Source: Microbacterium caowuchunii (lineage in GTDB: Bacteria > Actinomycetota > Actinomycetes > Actinomycetales > Microbacteriaceae). From it: DNA of 64,000 nucleotides. Location: positions 2,852,001 through 2,916,000 of the forward strand of contig NZ_CP044231.1 of the NCBI RefSeq assembly GCF_008727755.1. The letters are read 5' to 3'. Under the pieces are notes generated by a model that saw nothing but the letters and a program-made list of their open reading frames with translations, did not search any database and was not told the DNA's origin. Position numbers and translations under genes: made by a program. Positions within the stretch are counted from its first letter, which is position 1; each line of letters starts with the position of its first letter. Positions 1 through 10,137 of the stretch are shown here, piece by piece.

Positions 1-433
<433 letters not shown>

Positions 434-435
434 GG

Positions 436-1407
436 TCACGCCTTCTTCGCGGCGAGCGCCTCGATGAGCTGCGGTACGACCGTGAACAGGTCGCCCACGA
501 CCCCGAAGTCCGCGATGTCGAAGATCGGCGCGTCGGCGTCCTTGTTGATCGCGACGATCGTCTTCGCCGTCTGCATCCCGGCCTTGTGCTGGATGGCGCC
601 GGAGATCCCGAGCGCGACGTACAGCTGCGGCGAGACCGAGACACCGGTCTGGCCGACCTGGTACGAGGACGGGACGTAGCCCGCGTCCACCGCTGCGCGC
701 GAGGCACCGATCGCGGCGCCCAGCGCATCGGCGAGCTGCTCGACGAGGGCGAACTTCTCGCCCGAGCCGAGTCCGCGGCCGCCCGAGACGACCTTCGCCG
801 CTCCACGCAGCTCCGGTCGGGTGGAGGTCTGGACGACCTCGTCCACCGAGAGGACGGATGCGGCCGGCGCCCCGGACGCCGTCACCTCGAGCGTGGAGAC
901 GGACGGGTCCGACACGGCCTCCGCACGTGCGTCGACGGCGCCCTGACGCACCGTGACCACGAACGTCCCGTACGTCGGTGCGGAGGTCACGGTGTACGCC
1001 CCGCCGTAGACGGAGTGCTGCGCGAGAACGCCCTCGTCGTCCCGCGCGACGCCCACCGCGTCGACCGCGAGGGCCGACCGCGTGCGCGCCGCGAACCGGC
1101 CGGCCACGTCGCGCCCCTCGACGGAGTGCGACACGAGCACGGCATCCGGCTGGACCCGTGCGACCGCGGCCTGGAGCGCGTCCACGACCGGGACGCCCAG
1201 GCTGGCGGCGTCGGCGGACGCGACGAGGACGGATGCGGCGCCGAGCGCCCCGGCCTCCGCCGCGAGCTTCTCGTCACCGACGATGAGCGCGACCGGCGTG
1301 CCGATCGACGCCGCCGCCCCGAGCAGCCCGGCGCTGGACGATGCGAGCGCCCCGGACGGGGTCACATCCAGCAACACCAGGATCGAATCCGCAGCGAAAT
1401 CCGTCAT
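436..1407 (-). CDS. etfA: Electron transfer flavoprotein alpha subunit
   Basis: EtfA carries the FAD of the soluble ETF heterodimer, which takes electrons from acyl-CoA dehydrogenases and passes them towards the quinone pool. The C-terminal FAD domain shows the family pattern, with SGGRGLGSGEKF followed by VGQTGVSVSPQLYVALGISGAIQH and later IVAINKDADAPIF. Length is 323 residues, normal for the family. I chose the ATG at 1407 because GAGGGTGG lies just upstream. A GTG at 1422 that overlaps the etfB stop would add five residues. It sits directly after etfB and directly before the partial left-edge gene, so the three are probably translated together. No dedicated ETF-quinone oxidoreductase is visible in the window. 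Confidence 0.95.
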   Translation of the reverse strand: MTDFAADSILVLLDVTPSGALASSSAGLLGAAASIGTPVALIVGDEKLAAEAGALGAASVLVASADAASLGVPVVDALQAAVARVQPDAVLVSHSVEGRDVAGRFAARTRSALAVDAVGVARDDEGVLAQHSVYGGAYTVTSAPTYGTFVVTVRQGAVDARAEAVSDPSVSTLEVTASGAPAASVLSVDEVVQTSTRPELRGAAKVVSGGRGLGSGEKFALVEQLADALGAAIGASRAAVDAGYVPSSYQVGQTGVSVSPQLYVALGISGAIQHKAGMQTAKTIVAINKDADAPIFDIADFGVVGDLFTVVPQLIEALAAKKA

Positions 1408-1418
1408 CGCATCCACCC

Positions 1419-2195
1419 TCACACCAGCCGGTTCTGGATGAGGAACTCCGCCAGCTGCGCGCCGGCGTCGCCCTCATCGACGATCTTCGTGCCCGCCGCA
1501 CGGGCGGGCTTGGCGGCGATCGCGGTCATGATCGACCACGGCCGCGCGCCCGGGTCGGCGTCGACCCCGAGGTCCGCGACGGTCACCGTCTCGAACGGCT
1601 TCTTCTTCGCCGCCATGATGCCCTTGAAGTTCGGGAACCGTGCGTCCGGAAGCGCCTCGGTGATCGAGATCACCGCCGGAAGCGGCGCGGACACCTGCAT
1701 GTTCGCACCGTCCGAGGTGCGCGTGCCGGTCACGGTGTCGTCACCGATCTCCACCGTCGACAGGGCCGTCGCGTGCGGTACGCCGAGCAGCTCCGCGACC
1801 ATCGCCGCCATGACGCCCCCCGAGCCGTCCGTGGACTGGTTCCCGGCGATCACGAGGTCGAACCCGACCCGCTTCACCGCGGCCGCCAGCACCTCCGCGG
1901 TCAATCCGAGGTCCGCGCCGGCCAGCGCCTCGTCCACGACCTGCAGCGCGGAGCCGGCGCCCATCGCCAGCCCCTTCCGCACGGTCGCGGCGGCCGCATC
2001 GGACGCCATGGACACGACCGCGACCTCCGTGCCCGGGTGGGCATCGGCGTACGACAGCGCGACCTCGAGCGCCCGCTCCCCGATCTCATCGAGCACCCGG
2101 TCGCCGACGGCGCGATCGGCCAGACCCGTCTCGAGGTTCAGGACGCGGTCGCCGTAGGTATCGGGGACTTCTTTGACCAGCACGACGATCTTCAT
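1419..2195 (-). CDS. etfB: Electron transfer flavoprotein beta subunit
   Basis: The beta subunit of ETF binds AMP and docks the acyl-CoA dehydrogenase partner. The start MKIVVLVKEVPDT is the classic EtfB N-terminus, and the family signature appears around VIAGNQSTDGSGGVMAAMVAELLG. The later segment ITEALPDARFPNFKGIMAAKKKP is also diagnostic. It has 258 residues, the usual size. GGAGTCG precedes the ATG. It lies 56 bp after an enoyl-CoA hydratase on the same strand and is followed at once by etfA, so it probably belongs to the long prp/beta-oxidation transcript, although the 56-bp gap could hold an extra promoter. Confidence 0.96.
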   Translation of the reverse strand: MKIVVLVKEVPDTYGDRVLNLETGLADRAVGDRVLDEIGERALEVALSYADAHPGTEVAVVSMASDAAAATVRKGLAMGAGSALQVVDEALAGADLGLTAEVLAAAVKRVGFDLVIAGNQSTDGSGGVMAAMVAELLGVPHATALSTVEIGDDTVTGTRTSDGANMQVSAPLPAVISITEALPDARFPNFKGIMAAKKKPFETVTVADLGVDADPGARPWSIMTAIAAKPARAAGTKIVDEGDAGAQLAEFLIQNRLV

Positions 2196-2251
2196 GGACG
2201 ACTCCTTAGGAATGCTCCGAGTCTAACGACGCGAGCGCCTGATACGGGGTC

Positions 2252-3025
2252 TCACCTGTGGCGGAACTCCGGTGCACGCTTGGCGCGGAAGGCGGCCATG
2301 CCCTCCTTCTGGTCGTCGAGCGCGAACAGCGCGGCGAAGGTCTGCTTCTCGAAGCGCATCCCCTCCGCCAGGGTGGTCTCCTGCGCCGCACGGACGGCCT
2401 CCTTCGCGGCGTACACGACCGGCAGGGACTTGCCCGCGATGGTCTCGGCGAGCGCCGCGGCCTCGTCCAGGAGGTCCGCCGCCGGCACGACGCGGGAGAC
2501 GAGTCCCGCGCGCTCCGCCTCGGCGGCGTCCATCATGCGACCGGTGAGGATGAGCTCGGCCGCCTTGTAGGGCCCGATGGCCCGGGTCAGCCGCTGGGTC
2601 CCGCCGAGCCCGGGGATGACCCCGAGATTGATCTCCGGCTGCCCGAAGGTCGCGGTGTCCGCGGCGAGGATGATGTCGCAGGTCATCGCCAGTTCGCATC
2701 CGCCCCCGAGCGCGTACCCCGCGACCGCGGCCACGATCGGGGTGCGGGCACGGGCGACGGACTCCATCCCCGCGAACGGGTTGGCCATGAGCATGTCCCG
2801 CGCGGATTTCTCGCTCATCTCGGTGATGTCGGCGCCCGCCGCGAAGGCGCGCTCGCTCCCGGTCAGCACGATGCATCCGACGCCCTCGTCCTCGTCGAAC
2901 GCCGCGACCGCACGGGCGAGCTCGTCGACCAGGGCGGAATCGAGCGCATTCAGCGCGCGCGGACGGTCCAGGGTGATCCAGCCCACCCGGCCGCGCTGCT
3001 CGACGGAGATGTTCTCGTAGGTCAT
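2252..3025 (-). CDS. Enoyl-CoA hydratase (crotonase family)
   Basis: This enzyme adds water across the double bond of trans-2-enoyl-CoA, the second step of beta-oxidation. The oxyanion-hole segment [11 protein letters not shown] is present. The two segments that carry the catalytic glutamates of true hydratases are both present and keep Glu: [15 protein letters not shown] and [16 protein letters not shown]. With 257 residues it is a typical short-chain hydratase. It begins 7 bp after the thiolase stop, which indicates co-transcription with the methylcitrate genes. The exact chain-length or branched-chain substrate cannot be read from sequence. Names such as paaF, echA8 or fadB1 would be guesses. 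Confidence 0.93.
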   Translation of the reverse strand: MTYENISVEQRGRVGWITLDRPRALNALDSALVDELARAVAAFDEDEGVGCIVLTGSERAFAAGADITEMSEKSARDMLMANPFAGMESVARARTPIVAAVAGYALGGGCELAMTCDIILAADTATFGQPEINLGVIPGLGGTQRLTRAIGPYKAAELILTGRMMDAAEAERAGLVSRVVPAADLLDEAAALAETIAGKSLPVVYAAKEAVRAAQETTLAEGMRFEKQTFAALFALDDQKEGMAAFRAKRAPEFRHR

Positions 3026-3032
3026 GGCTTCC

Positions 3033-4223
3033 TCACAGTCGTTCGATCAGCGTGGCGTTCGCCATCCCGCCGCCTTCGCACATGGTCTGCAACCCGTAGC
3101 GGCCGCCGGTGTGCTCGAGGTGCGCGAGGAGCGTGCCGAGCAACCGCGTGCCGGAGGACCCCAGCGCGTGCCCGAGCGCGATCGCACCGCCCCACGGGTT
3201 CAGCTTGGCCGGATCGGCGCCCACCTCGGCCGCCCAGGCGAGCGGGACGGAGGCGAACGCCTCGTTGACCTCGTAGGCATCGATGTCGTCGATGGACAGG
3301 CCGCTGCGCTCCAGGATGCGGCGGGTCGCGGGGATCGGACCGGTCAGCATGAGCAGCGGGTCGTCCCCGACCACGGCGAAGGAATGGAAGCGGGCGCGGG
3401 GGGTCGCCCCGAGCTCGGCCGCCTTCTCCTCACTCATGATGAGCACGGCCGATGCGCCGTCGGTGAGCGGGGACGAGGAGCCCGCCGTGATCCGCCATTC
3501 GAGCTCCGGGAACCGCGCCGCCATCTCGTCCGTACGGAAGGCGACGGGCAGGGTGCCGAGCCTCTCCGCCGTCGTGCCCGCGCGGACGGTCTCGTCGACC
3601 GTCACCTCACCGGCATCCGTCCGTACCGGCAGGAGCTGCGAGTCGAAGAGCCCGGCGGATGCGGCCGCCGCCGCCCGCTCATGGGACAGCGCGGCGAACG
3701 CATCGAGCTCGTCCCGGCCGAGTCCCCAGCGCTGGGCGATGAGCTCCGCGGACACCCCCTGGTTGATCAGCCCCTCCGGGTAACGGGCGCGCAGCCGTGG
3801 CGAGGTCGACGAGCCGCCGACGGAGCGCGACGTGCCCAGCGGCACGCGGCTCATCGATTCGACGCCGCCGGCGATCACCACGTCGGCCGCACCGGCCATG
3901 ACCGCCTGCGCAGCCGAGTGCGCCGCCTGCTGACTCGACCCGCACTGCCGATCGATCGTCGCCGCCGGCACGGACTCGTCGAATCCCGCAGCCAGCACGG
4001 CCTGACGGGCGACGTTCATCGCCTGCTCCCCGACCTGGGTGACGCAGCCGAGCAGGACGTCGTCGATCTGCGCCGATGTCAGTCCGTTGCGCTCGAGGAT
4101 CGCTTCCAGCACCCCGGCCGCGAGGTCGACCGGGTGCACCGAGCTGAGTGCGCCGCCCGCCTTGCCCCGACCGGACGGCGTCCGCACGGCGTCGACGATG
4201 ACGGCCGTGCGCAGCGCGGTCAT
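3033..4223 (-). CDS. Acetyl-CoA acyltransferase (thiolase)
   Basis: A 396-residue thiolase, normal length, which cleaves 3-ketoacyl-CoA with CoA to release acetyl-CoA or propionyl-CoA. The nucleophilic cysteine lies in [12 protein letters not shown]. The histidine is in [19 protein letters not shown], and the second cysteine is in [19 protein letters not shown] chose [16 protein letters not shown] as the start: its ATG overlaps the prpC stop by four bases, and it gives the standard N-terminus. The longer open frame upstream of it is an out-of-phase reading of prpC. Its position between prpC and an enoyl-CoA hydratase suggests it feeds acetyl-CoA and propionyl-CoA into the methylcitrate cycle. 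Confidence 0.94.
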   Translation of the reverse strand: MTALRTAVIVDAVRTPSGRGKAGGALSSVHPVDLAAGVLEAILERNGLTSAQIDDVLLGCVTQVGEQAMNVARQAVLAAGFDESVPAATIDRQCGSSQQAAHSAAQAVMAGAADVVIAGGVESMSRVPLGTSRSVGGSSTSPRLRARYPEGLINQGVSAELIAQRWGLGRDELDAFAALSHERAAAAASAGLFDSQLLPVRTDAGEVTVDETVRAGTTAERLGTLPVAFRTDEMAARFPELEWRITAGSSSPLTDGASAVLIMSEEKAAELGATPRARFHSFAVVGDDPLLMLTGPIPATRRILERSGLSIDDIDAYEVNEAFASVPLAWAAEVGADPAKLNPWGGAIALGHALGSSGTRLLGTLLAHLEHTGGRYGLQTMCEGGGMANATLIERL

Positions 4224-5410
4224 CCCCGCTCCTCCGGCCGCTCGGCGGCTTCGACCTCCGCCGCATCCGGCACGTAGCCCTCGATGTGCCGCTCGTCCGG
4301 TCCGACGTACTCGGAGAGTGGGCGGATCAGCGCGTTCGCCGCCAGCTGCTCCATGATGTGCGCGGTCCAGCCGGTCACCCGCGCGGCGACGAACAGCGGC
4401 GTGAAGGTCGCGGTGTCGAAGCCCATCAGGTTGTAGGCGGGACCGGAGGGATAGTCCAGGTTCGGGTAGATGCCCTTGCGGGCGACGAACTCGGACTCGA
4501 GCTCCGCGTACAGTGCCCCCACGTCGGGACGGTCGTAGTGCTCGACGAGCTCGTCGAGGGCGGCCTTCATCGTGGGCACGCGGGAGTCGCCGCGCTTGTA
4601 GACGCGGTGCCCGAAGCCCATGATCTTCCGCTTGGACGCGAGCGCCTCCTCCAGCCAGTCCGACACGTTCGATGCCTGCCCGATCTCGTCGAAGATGTGC
4701 AGCACCGCCTCGTTCGCGCCGCCGTGCAGCGGCCCCTTCAGAGCCCCGATCGCACCGACGACCGCCGAATAGAGGTCGCTGAGCGTGCTGGCGATGACCC
4801 GGGCGGTGAAGGTCGAGGCGTTGAACGAGTGCTCCGCGTAGAGCACGAGCGAACGGTTGAACGCGTCGATGACGACCGGGTCGGATTCCTCCCCGAACGT
4901 CATCCAGAGGAAGTTCGCCGCGTAGTCGAGATCGTCGCGCGGGGCGACGGGCGCCTGGCCGCGACGACGACGCTGGCCGTACGCGACGATCGCGGGCAGC
5001 GCGGCGAAGAGCCGGATGCTGCGCTCGAGGTTCGCCTCGGGGCTGCCGCTCGCGTCGAGGACGGAGCCGCTGCCGGCCAGGTCCACGGCGCCCAGGAGGC
5101 TCACCGCCGTGCGCACCTCGTCCATCGGGTGCGCGTCGAGCGGCACGAGTTCGATCGCCGCCTGCACGGCCGGCGTCAGCGCGCGGTGTTCCCGTTCGGT
5201 GCGGCGGAGCTCGGCGAGTTCCGCATCCGTCGGCAGCTCGCCGTGCCACAGCAGGTGGGCCACCGCCTCGAAGGGCTGCGTCGTCGCGAGCTCCTGCACC
5301 GGGTAGCCGCGGTACAACAGGGAGTTGGTCTCCGGATTGACCTTGGACACCGCGGTGACGTCGGCCACGACGCCGGCGAGGCCCTTCTTGATGTCGTTCG
5401 TCTCGGTCAT
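4220..5410 (-). CDS. prpC: 2-methylcitrate synthase / citrate synthase
   Basis: It condenses propionyl-CoA (and less well acetyl-CoA) with oxaloacetate to give 2-methylcitrate. The start MTETNDIKKGLAGVVAD and NSLLYRGYPVQEL are typical of actinobacterial PrpC. Active-site histidines lie in HGGANEAV and MGFGHRVYKRGDSR, and the C-terminal YVGPDERHIEGY is present. The length of 396 residues fits. A longer upstream frame exists but would begin inside prpB and has no homology. prpB ends 31 bp upstream; the thiolase start overlaps the stop here. The setting with prpB and prpD supports methylcitrate synthase over housekeeping citrate synthase. Confidence 0.95.
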   Translation of the reverse strand: MTETNDIKKGLAGVVADVTAVSKVNPETNSLLYRGYPVQELATTQPFEAVAHLLWHGELPTDAELAELRRTEREHRALTPAVQAAIELVPLDAHPMDEVRTAVSLLGAVDLAGSGSVLDASGSPEANLERSIRLFAALPAIVAYGQRRRRGQAPVAPRDDLDYAANFLWMTFGEESDPVVIDAFNRSLVLYAEHSFNASTFTARVIASTLSDLYSAVVGAIGALKGPLHGGANEAVLHIFDEIGQASNVSDWLEEALASKRKIMGFGHRVYKRGDSRVPTMKAALDELVEHYDRPDVGALYAELESEFVARKGIYPNLDYPSGPAYNLMGFDTATFTPLFVAARVTGWTAHIMEQLAANALIRPLSEYVGPDERHIEGYVPDAAEVEAAERPEERG

Positions 5411-5441
5411 GCTCACTCCTTCGTGGGGGACGCGGATGCGG

Positions 5442-6341
5442 TCAACGTTCGATCCGGAAGTCGAAGACGTCCTGGTCGAAGCGGTTGTACTGCTCGTAGT
5501 CGATGAGGTCGTAAAGGTCCGCGCGGTGCTGCATCTCGCCGAGCCTGCCCGTGAGGTGCCCCTCATCGAGCAGCGTGTCGAGCGCTCGGTCGGCGGCGCC
5601 CATGGCGATCCGCAGGAGCGACACCGGCCAGATGACGATGTTCACGCCGACATTCTTCAGCTGATCGACGCTGAACAGGTCGCTCTTGCCGAACTCGGTC
5701 ATGTTCGCGAGGATCGGCACGTCCACGGCACGGCGGACCGCGTCGAACTCGTCCAGCGTCCGCATCGCCTCGGGGAAGATCGCGTCGGCTCCCGCGTCGA
5801 CCAGCGCCTTGGCGCGGTCGATCGCCGCGTCGAGGCCGTCGACCGCGCGGATGTCGGTGCGGGCCATGATGAGGAAGTGGGGGTCCCGCCGGGCGTCGGC
5901 GGCGGCACGGATGCGCTTGAGCGCGGTCGCCTCGTCCACCACGGCCTTCCCGTCGAGGTGCCCGCACCGCTTGGGGTTCACCTGGTCCTCGATGTGGGCG
6001 CCGGCAAGACCCGCGTCCTCGAGGGTCTGGATCGTGCGGGCGACGTTCATCGGCTCGCCGAACCCGGTGTCGGCGTCGATGATCGCGGGCAGCTCCGTCA
6101 TCCGGGCGATCTGCTGGCCGCGACCGGCGACCTCGCTGAGGGTCGTGAGACCGATGTCGGGCAGGCCCAGGTCAGCGCTCAGCACGGCGCCCGAGATGTA
6201 GACCCCCTCGAAGCCCTTGCGCTCGATGAGCCGGGCTGAGAGCGGGTTGAACGCCCCGGGGAAGCGGAGCAGCTCACCGGTGGCGAGCCTTTCCCGGAAG
6301 AGCCGCCGCTTCTCGGCGGCCGGAGTGGTGGAATACAGCAT
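5442..6341 (-). CDS. prpB: Methylisocitrate lyase
   Basis: It splits 2-methylisocitrate into pyruvate and succinate, the last step of the methylcitrate cycle. Family landmarks are PGAFNPLSARLIERKGFEGV near the N-terminus, IDADTGFGEP with metal ligands, and the catalytic loop NPKRCGHLDGK. There are 299 residues. The ATG at 6341 shares one base with the stop of prpD (TGATG), which implies coupled translation. The very long frame extending upstream is antiphase to prpD and is not real. Confidence 0.96.
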   Translation of the reverse strand: MLYSTTPAAEKRRLFRERLATGELLRFPGAFNPLSARLIERKGFEGVYISGAVLSADLGLPDIGLTTLSEVAGRGQQIARMTELPAIIDADTGFGEPMNVARTIQTLEDAGLAGAHIEDQVNPKRCGHLDGKAVVDEATALKRIRAAADARRDPHFLIMARTDIRAVDGLDAAIDRAKALVDAGADAIFPEAMRTLDEFDAVRRAVDVPILANMTEFGKSDLFSVDQLKNVGVNIVIWPVSLLRIAMGAADRALDTLLDEGHLTGRLGEMQHRADLYDLIDYEQYNRFDQDVFDFRIER

Positions 6342-7867
6342 CAGAACAGCCCCTTCGGGGCGGGCGCGGAGAGGATGACCCCGGGCTTGGCCACGATGGA
6401 CAGCTGCCGGACCTCCTCGACCGTGAGCTCGGGCAGACGCTGGGCGAGGTCGAGGAACCGTTCGATCTCGGCCTCCTCGAGCACGGGCTCGGCCAGGATG
6501 CGGAACTTCCGGACGTAGTCCTGACGGGCGAAGGGGCGGGCACCGAGCGGGTGCGCGTCGGCCACGGCGATCTCGTCGACCACCGTGGAGCCGTCGGTCA
6601 GCGTGATCTCCACGCGGCCGCCGAAGGCCTTTTCGTCCGGGTCCTCCGAGTGGTAGCGGCGGGTCCACTCCGCATCCTCCGCCGTGGTCACCTTCTGCCA
6701 CAGGGCGACGGTATCGGGGCGGGACGCCCGCTCCGGGGCGTAGGAGTCGACGTGGTGCCACGCACCGTCCTGCAGGGCGACGGTGAAGATGTACGGGATC
6801 GAGTGGTCCAGCGTCTCCCGGGAGGCGGTGGGGTCGTACTTCTGCGGGTCGTTCGCGCCCGAGCCGATGACGTAGTGGGTGTGGTGGCTCGTGTGCAGCA
6901 CGATGGAGGCGATGTTCGCGGGGTCGCGCAGCGCCTCGTTCTCCATCCCGAGCTTGCGGGCGAGATCGATCCAGGCCTGCGCCTGGTACTCGGCGGAGTG
7001 CTCCTTCGTGTAGGAGTCCAGGATCGCCCGCTTGGGCTCGCCCGGGGCGGGCAGCGGCACCTCGTAGGAGGCGTCCTTGCCGTCCAGCATCCAGGCCACG
7101 ACCCCGTCCTCGCCCTCGTAGATCGGCGAGGGGGACGTCTCGCCGCGCATGGCACGGTCGACCGCCTCGACCGCCATCTTCCCGGCGAAGGCGGGGGCGT
7201 GCGCCTTCCAGGTCGAGATCTCGCCCTTGCGCGACTGCCGCGTCGCGGTGGTCGTGTGCAGTGCCTGACCGACGGCCTGGTAGATGGTCTCGACCGGCAG
7301 ACCGAGCAGCGTGCCGATCCCCGCGGCGGCGGAGGGGCCGAGATGGGCGACGTGGTCGATCTTGTGTTTGTGCAGGCAGATCGCGCGCACGAGGTCCATC
7401 TGGATCTCGTAACCGGTGGCGATGCCCCGGAGCAGCGCCGCACCGTCGGATCCGACGTGCTGCGCGACCGCCAGGATCGGCGGGATGTTGTCGCCGGGGT
7501 GCGAGTATTCGGCCGCCAGGAAGGTGTCGTGGTAGTCCAGTTCGCGCACGGCCACACCGTTGGCCCAGGCGGCCCACTCCGGGCTCGTGCGGCGCTCCAG
7601 CGCGCAGCCGAAGACGGTCGCGCCGGTGCCGCCGACCGAGACGGCATGGTCCAGTGCCTGCTGCCGTGCGGCGCTGACCGGGCGCCGGGTGAGGGATGCG
7701 GCCGCCACGGCGGCGTTGTCGATGACCCGGTTGATGATCATCTCGGCGACGTCCGGGTCCACCGGCACCGGGTCCGCCGCGACCTCGGCGATGTGCCAGG
7801 CGAGCTGCCCCTCCCGGGCGAGGTTCTCGTCGCTCGTGTGGACGCGGAGATGGTGGGTGACGGTCAT
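6341..7867 (-). CDS. prpD: 2-methylcitrate dehydratase
   Basis: A cofactor-free PrpD/MmgE-family enzyme that dehydrates 2-methylcitrate to methylaconitate. At 508 residues it has the size of full-length PrpD. Landmarks include [18 protein letters not shown], the conserved Asp-rich active-site segment, then [14 protein letters not shown], and [19 protein letters not shown] in the middle. The ATG overlaps the gntR stop by four bases. No separate AcnM-type methylaconitate hydratase or isomerase is visible, so the final rehydration presumably uses a housekeeping aconitase. Confidence 0.95.
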   Translation of the reverse strand: MTVTHHLRVHTSDENLAREGQLAWHIAEVAADPVPVDPDVAEMIINRVIDNAAVAAASLTRRPVSAARQQALDHAVSVGGTGATVFGCALERRTSPEWAAWANGVAVRELDYHDTFLAAEYSHPGDNIPPILAVAQHVGSDGAALLRGIATGYEIQMDLVRAICLHKHKIDHVAHLGPSAAAGIGTLLGLPVETIYQAVGQALHTTTATRQSRKGEISTWKAHAPAFAGKMAVEAVDRAMRGETSPSPIYEGEDGVVAWMLDGKDASYEVPLPAPGEPKRAILDSYTKEHSAEYQAQAWIDLARKLGMENEALRDPANIASIVLHTSHHTHYVIGSGANDPQKYDPTASRETLDHSIPYIFTVALQDGAWHHVDSYAPERASRPDTVALWQKVTTAEDAEWTRRYHSEDPDEKAFGGRVEITLTDGSTVVDEIAVADAHPLGARPFARQDYVRKFRILAEPVLEEAEIERFLDLAQRLPELTVEEVRQLSIVAKPGVILSAPAPKGLF

Positions 7868-8538
7868 GCTGCTCCTCGGTGGGGGGTGTCGGCGTCCGCG
7901 AGGGACGCCAGGATGCTGATGAGCGCGTTGTGCAGATGCACATGCGTGGCGTGTGCGGCGAGCTCCCCGTCGCCGGCCGCGATCGCTGCGGCGATCTGGC
8001 GATGTTCGGCAGCGGAGGCGGACAGCCGTTCCGGGTTGTCCCGCGCGAGACGGCGCACTCGGACGAGGTGCGTGCGCACCGTCCGGAGGGCGGCGGTCAG
8101 GTAGTCGTTACCCACCGCCGTGTCGAGCTCCCGGTCGAAGCGGCCGATGAGGGCGTAATAGGCGTCCGCGTCCCGGTCCGGCCGGACCTCGGCGAACTCC
8201 TGGACCAGGTCCGCGAAGACCGCCCGGTCCCCGCGCTGGGCTGCCAGCCGCGCCGCCGTCTCCTCCAGAGCGCGGCGCACCTCGAAGAGCTCGCGGATGC
8301 CGGCGGCGTGGAGATCCGCGACGACCGTGACCCGCGGGGAGACCTGCGTGACCAGCCCGTCCGCGGCGAGGCGCCCCAGCGCCTCACGCAGCGGGGTCCG
8401 GCTGACGCCCAGCCTCGCGGCCTGCTCGACCTCGCCCAGCACGGTTCCCGGCGCCAGGTCGCCGGTCTGGATCTCGTGCAACAGCGTCGCGTAGGCGCGC
8501 TCGCCTGCACGTCCGTGGGTCGCACCGTCGAGAGACAT
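7864..8538 (-). CDS. GntR-family (FCD) transcriptional regulator
   Basis: It has an N-terminal winged helix ([20 protein letters not shown] is the recognition-helix region) and a C-terminal all-helical FCD ligand domain ([19 protein letters not shown] onward). About 224 residues from the ATG at 8538; a GTG at 8556 would add six but lies inside the operator palindrome. It is the first gene of the prp operon and overlaps prpD by four bases, so it probably regulates its own operon in response to a propionate-derived metabolite such as methylcitrate. Other actinobacteria often use an unrelated PrpR for this job. Two GTATAC palindromes just upstream are likely targets. Confidence 0.9.
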   Translation of the reverse strand: MSLDGATHGRAGERAYATLLHEIQTGDLAPGTVLGEVEQAARLGVSRTPLREALGRLAADGLVTQVSPRVTVVADLHAAGIRELFEVRRALEETAARLAAQRGDRAVFADLVQEFAEVRPDRDADAYYALIGRFDRELDTAVGNDYLTAALRTVRTHLVRVRRLARDNPERLSASAAEHRQIAAAIAAGDGELAAHATHVHLHNALISILASLADADTPHRGAA

Positions 8539-8546
8539 CGCCTTCA

Positions 8547-8556
8547 GTGTATACAC
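8547..8556. promoter_or_regulatory. Likely GntR operator, proximal site
   Basis: GTGTATACAC is a perfect 10-bp palindrome centred about 13 bp before the gntR ATG. It contains TATACA on the minus strand, which can serve as a -10 box placing the transcription start almost on the ATG. A regulator bound here would block the promoter directly. Confidence 0.55.
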
Positions 8557-8599
8557 AATCGCCGCGCGGGAGGCACCTCTACCGGATCACGCGCACCTT

Positions 8600-8609
8600 G
8601 CGTATACAC
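8600..8609. promoter_or_regulatory. Likely GntR operator, distal site
   Basis: GCGTATACAC repeats the GTATAC core of the proximal palindrome. The centres are 53 bp apart, close to five helical turns, so two dimers would lie on the same face. The region lies between the Nudix gene and gntR. Confidence 0.45.
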
Positions 8610-8628
8610 ACTCTGGTCCGGATCACGC

Positions 8629-9099
8629 TCAGAGCGCGGCGATCGCCGTCCGCAGCGCGTCGAGGGCGGGCCGCTGTCCCTTCACCATCCGGTCCCGGGC
8701 GTCCTCGAGCGGCACCCATTCGACACGGTCGACCTCGGCGAAGGTCTGCGTCTTCCCGGAGCGCGGCGGCCATTCCATCTCGAACTCGCCGAACACCGGA
8801 TCGTCCAGCGACACCCCAGAGCCGTCCGCGACGAACACCGTCACGCGTTTGCCCGAGGAGTACGGGAACGTGCCGATCTCCGCATACGGCGGTGGGGGCG
8901 GGTCGATCCCGAGCTCTTCGCGGAACTCGCGTACCGCGGCATCCTGTGCCGCCTCGGCGTCCGGGTCGTACTCCCCCTTCGGGATCGACCAGGCGCCGGC
9001 CTCCTTGCCCGACCAGTACGGACCGCCCATGTGCGCGATCAGCACCTCGACCTCGTCGCGGTCGAGCCGGTAGAGCAGGAGGCCGGCGCTGTGGATCAT
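8629..9099 (-). CDS. Nudix hydrolase
   Basis: A 156-residue Nudix-fold protein, expected to hydrolyse a nucleoside diphosphate linked to another moiety. The Nudix helix ends in REFREELGI (residues 57-65) with the upstream Glu at 49 and Gly at 42. The Gly-Glu spacing is one residue longer than GX5E, as in the PKGEYD subgroup. It resembles the small predicted Nudix/NTP pyrophosphohydrolases of the AW-SIPKGE type; the substrate cannot be predicted. It overlaps the aldo/keto reductase by four bases and is the last gene of that pair. Confidence 0.88.
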   Translation of the reverse strand: MIHSAGLLLYRLDRDEVEVLIAHMGGPYWSGKEAGAWSIPKGEYDPDAEAAQDAAVREFREELGIDPPPPPYAEIGTFPYSSGKRVTVFVADGSGVSLDDPVFGEFEMEWPPRSGKTQTFAEVDRVEWVPLEDARDRMVKGQRPALDALRTAIAAL

Positions 9100-10112
9100 T
9101 CGCCGGGGCGACCCTTGGGCGAGACCTCGTAGGTCTTCGCCGGGTCGGTCTCCGCGACGCCGGAGAGCGCCGCGTCGATCGCCGCCATGGCGTCCGCATC
9201 CAGGCGCACGCCGGATGCCTTGACGGTGTCGTCCAGCTGCTCGGGGCGGGATGCGCCGACGAGCGCGGCGGACACGTTCGGGTTCTGCAGCACCCAGGCG
9301 ATCGCGAGCTGCGGCAGGGTCAGACCGGCCTCGTCAGCCACGGGCTTCAACCGCTGCACCGCCTCGAGCACCTCGTCTTTCAGAAACCGCTTGATGAACG
9401 CCGCACCGCTCTTCTCGTCGGTCGCGCGCGAGCCGGCAGGGACGGGCCGCCCGGGCAGGTACTTGCCGCTGAGCACGCCCTGCGCCATCGGCGACCAGAC
9501 GATCTGCGAGATCCCGAGTTCTGCCGAGGTCGGGATGACCTTGTCCTCGATGACGCGCCACAGCGCGGAGTACTGGGGCTGGTTGGAGACCAGCTGCACG
9601 CCGAGTCCGGTGGCGAGCCGGTGCCCCTCGCGCAACTGCTCCGCGGTCCACTCCGAGACGCCGATGTAGAGGGCCTTGCCCTGCCGGACGACGTCGGCGA
9701 ACGCCTGCATCGTCTCCTCGAGCGGGGTCTCGTAGTCGTAGCGGTGCGCCTGGTACAGGTCGACGTAGTCGACGCCGAGCCGGCGGAGCGATCCGTTGAT
9801 GCCCTCGAGGATGTGCTTGCGACTGAGCCCCTGATCGTTCGGGCCCATCGGACCGATCGGCCAGTACACCTTCGTGAAGATCTCGAGGGACTCGCGCCGC
9901 TGTCCCTTCAGCGCCTCGCCCAGGACCACCTCCGCGGCGGTGTTCGCATAGGTGTCGGCCGTGTCGAAGCTCGTGATGCCGAGGTCGAGCGCCCGGTGGA
10001 CCGTGGCGATCGCCGCGTCGTTCTCGACCTGGGACGCGTGCGTCACCCAGTTGCCGAACGTGATCTCCGAAACCTTGAACCCGCTGTTGCCGAGATGGCG
10101 ATAGTTGACCAT
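9096..10112 (-). CDS. Aldo/keto reductase
   Basis: A 338-residue NADPH-dependent reductase of the Kv-beta/YghZ-like branch. The catalytic tetrad is visible as D50 and Y55 (FDTADTY), K81 (IFTKVYW) and H123 (YQAHRYD). The C-terminal cofactor segment VGASRPEQLDD is present. The start at 10112 is supported by a TAGCGT box exactly 6 bp upstream, so the mRNA may be leaderless. The pair AKR-Nudix may therefore be transcribed apart from the adhesin genes, though the gap to the upstream gene is only 25 bp. The physiological substrate is unknown. Confidence 0.93.
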   Translation of the reverse strand: MVNYRHLGNSGFKVSEITFGNWVTHASQVENDAAIATVHRALDLGITSFDTADTYANTAAEVVLGEALKGQRRESLEIFTKVYWPIGPMGPNDQGLSRKHILEGINGSLRRLGVDYVDLYQAHRYDYETPLEETMQAFADVVRQGKALYIGVSEWTAEQLREGHRLATGLGVQLVSNQPQYSALWRVIEDKVIPTSAELGISQIVWSPMAQGVLSGKYLPGRPVPAGSRATDEKSGAAFIKRFLKDEVLEAVQRLKPVADEAGLTLPQLAIAWVLQNPNVSAALVGASRPEQLDDTVKASGVRLDADAMAAIDAALSGVAETDPAKTYEVSPKGRPGE

Positions 10113-10118
10113 GCGCCC

Positions 10119-10124
10119 ACGCTA
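10119..10124 (-). promoter_or_regulatory. -10 box (TAGCGT) for leaderless aldo/keto reductase start
   Basis: TAGCGT on the minus strand is followed by six bases and then the ATG at 10112. This fits the TANNNT consensus and a start of transcription at the initiation codon. No clear -35 box is seen. Confidence 0.5.
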
Positions 10125-10137
10125 TCCCGGGCCGGGG

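Noticed and set aside
4224..5249. Upstream extension of the thiolase frame
   Set aside because: It would begin inside prpC in another phase. The ATG overlapping the prpC stop gives the standard thiolase N-terminus.
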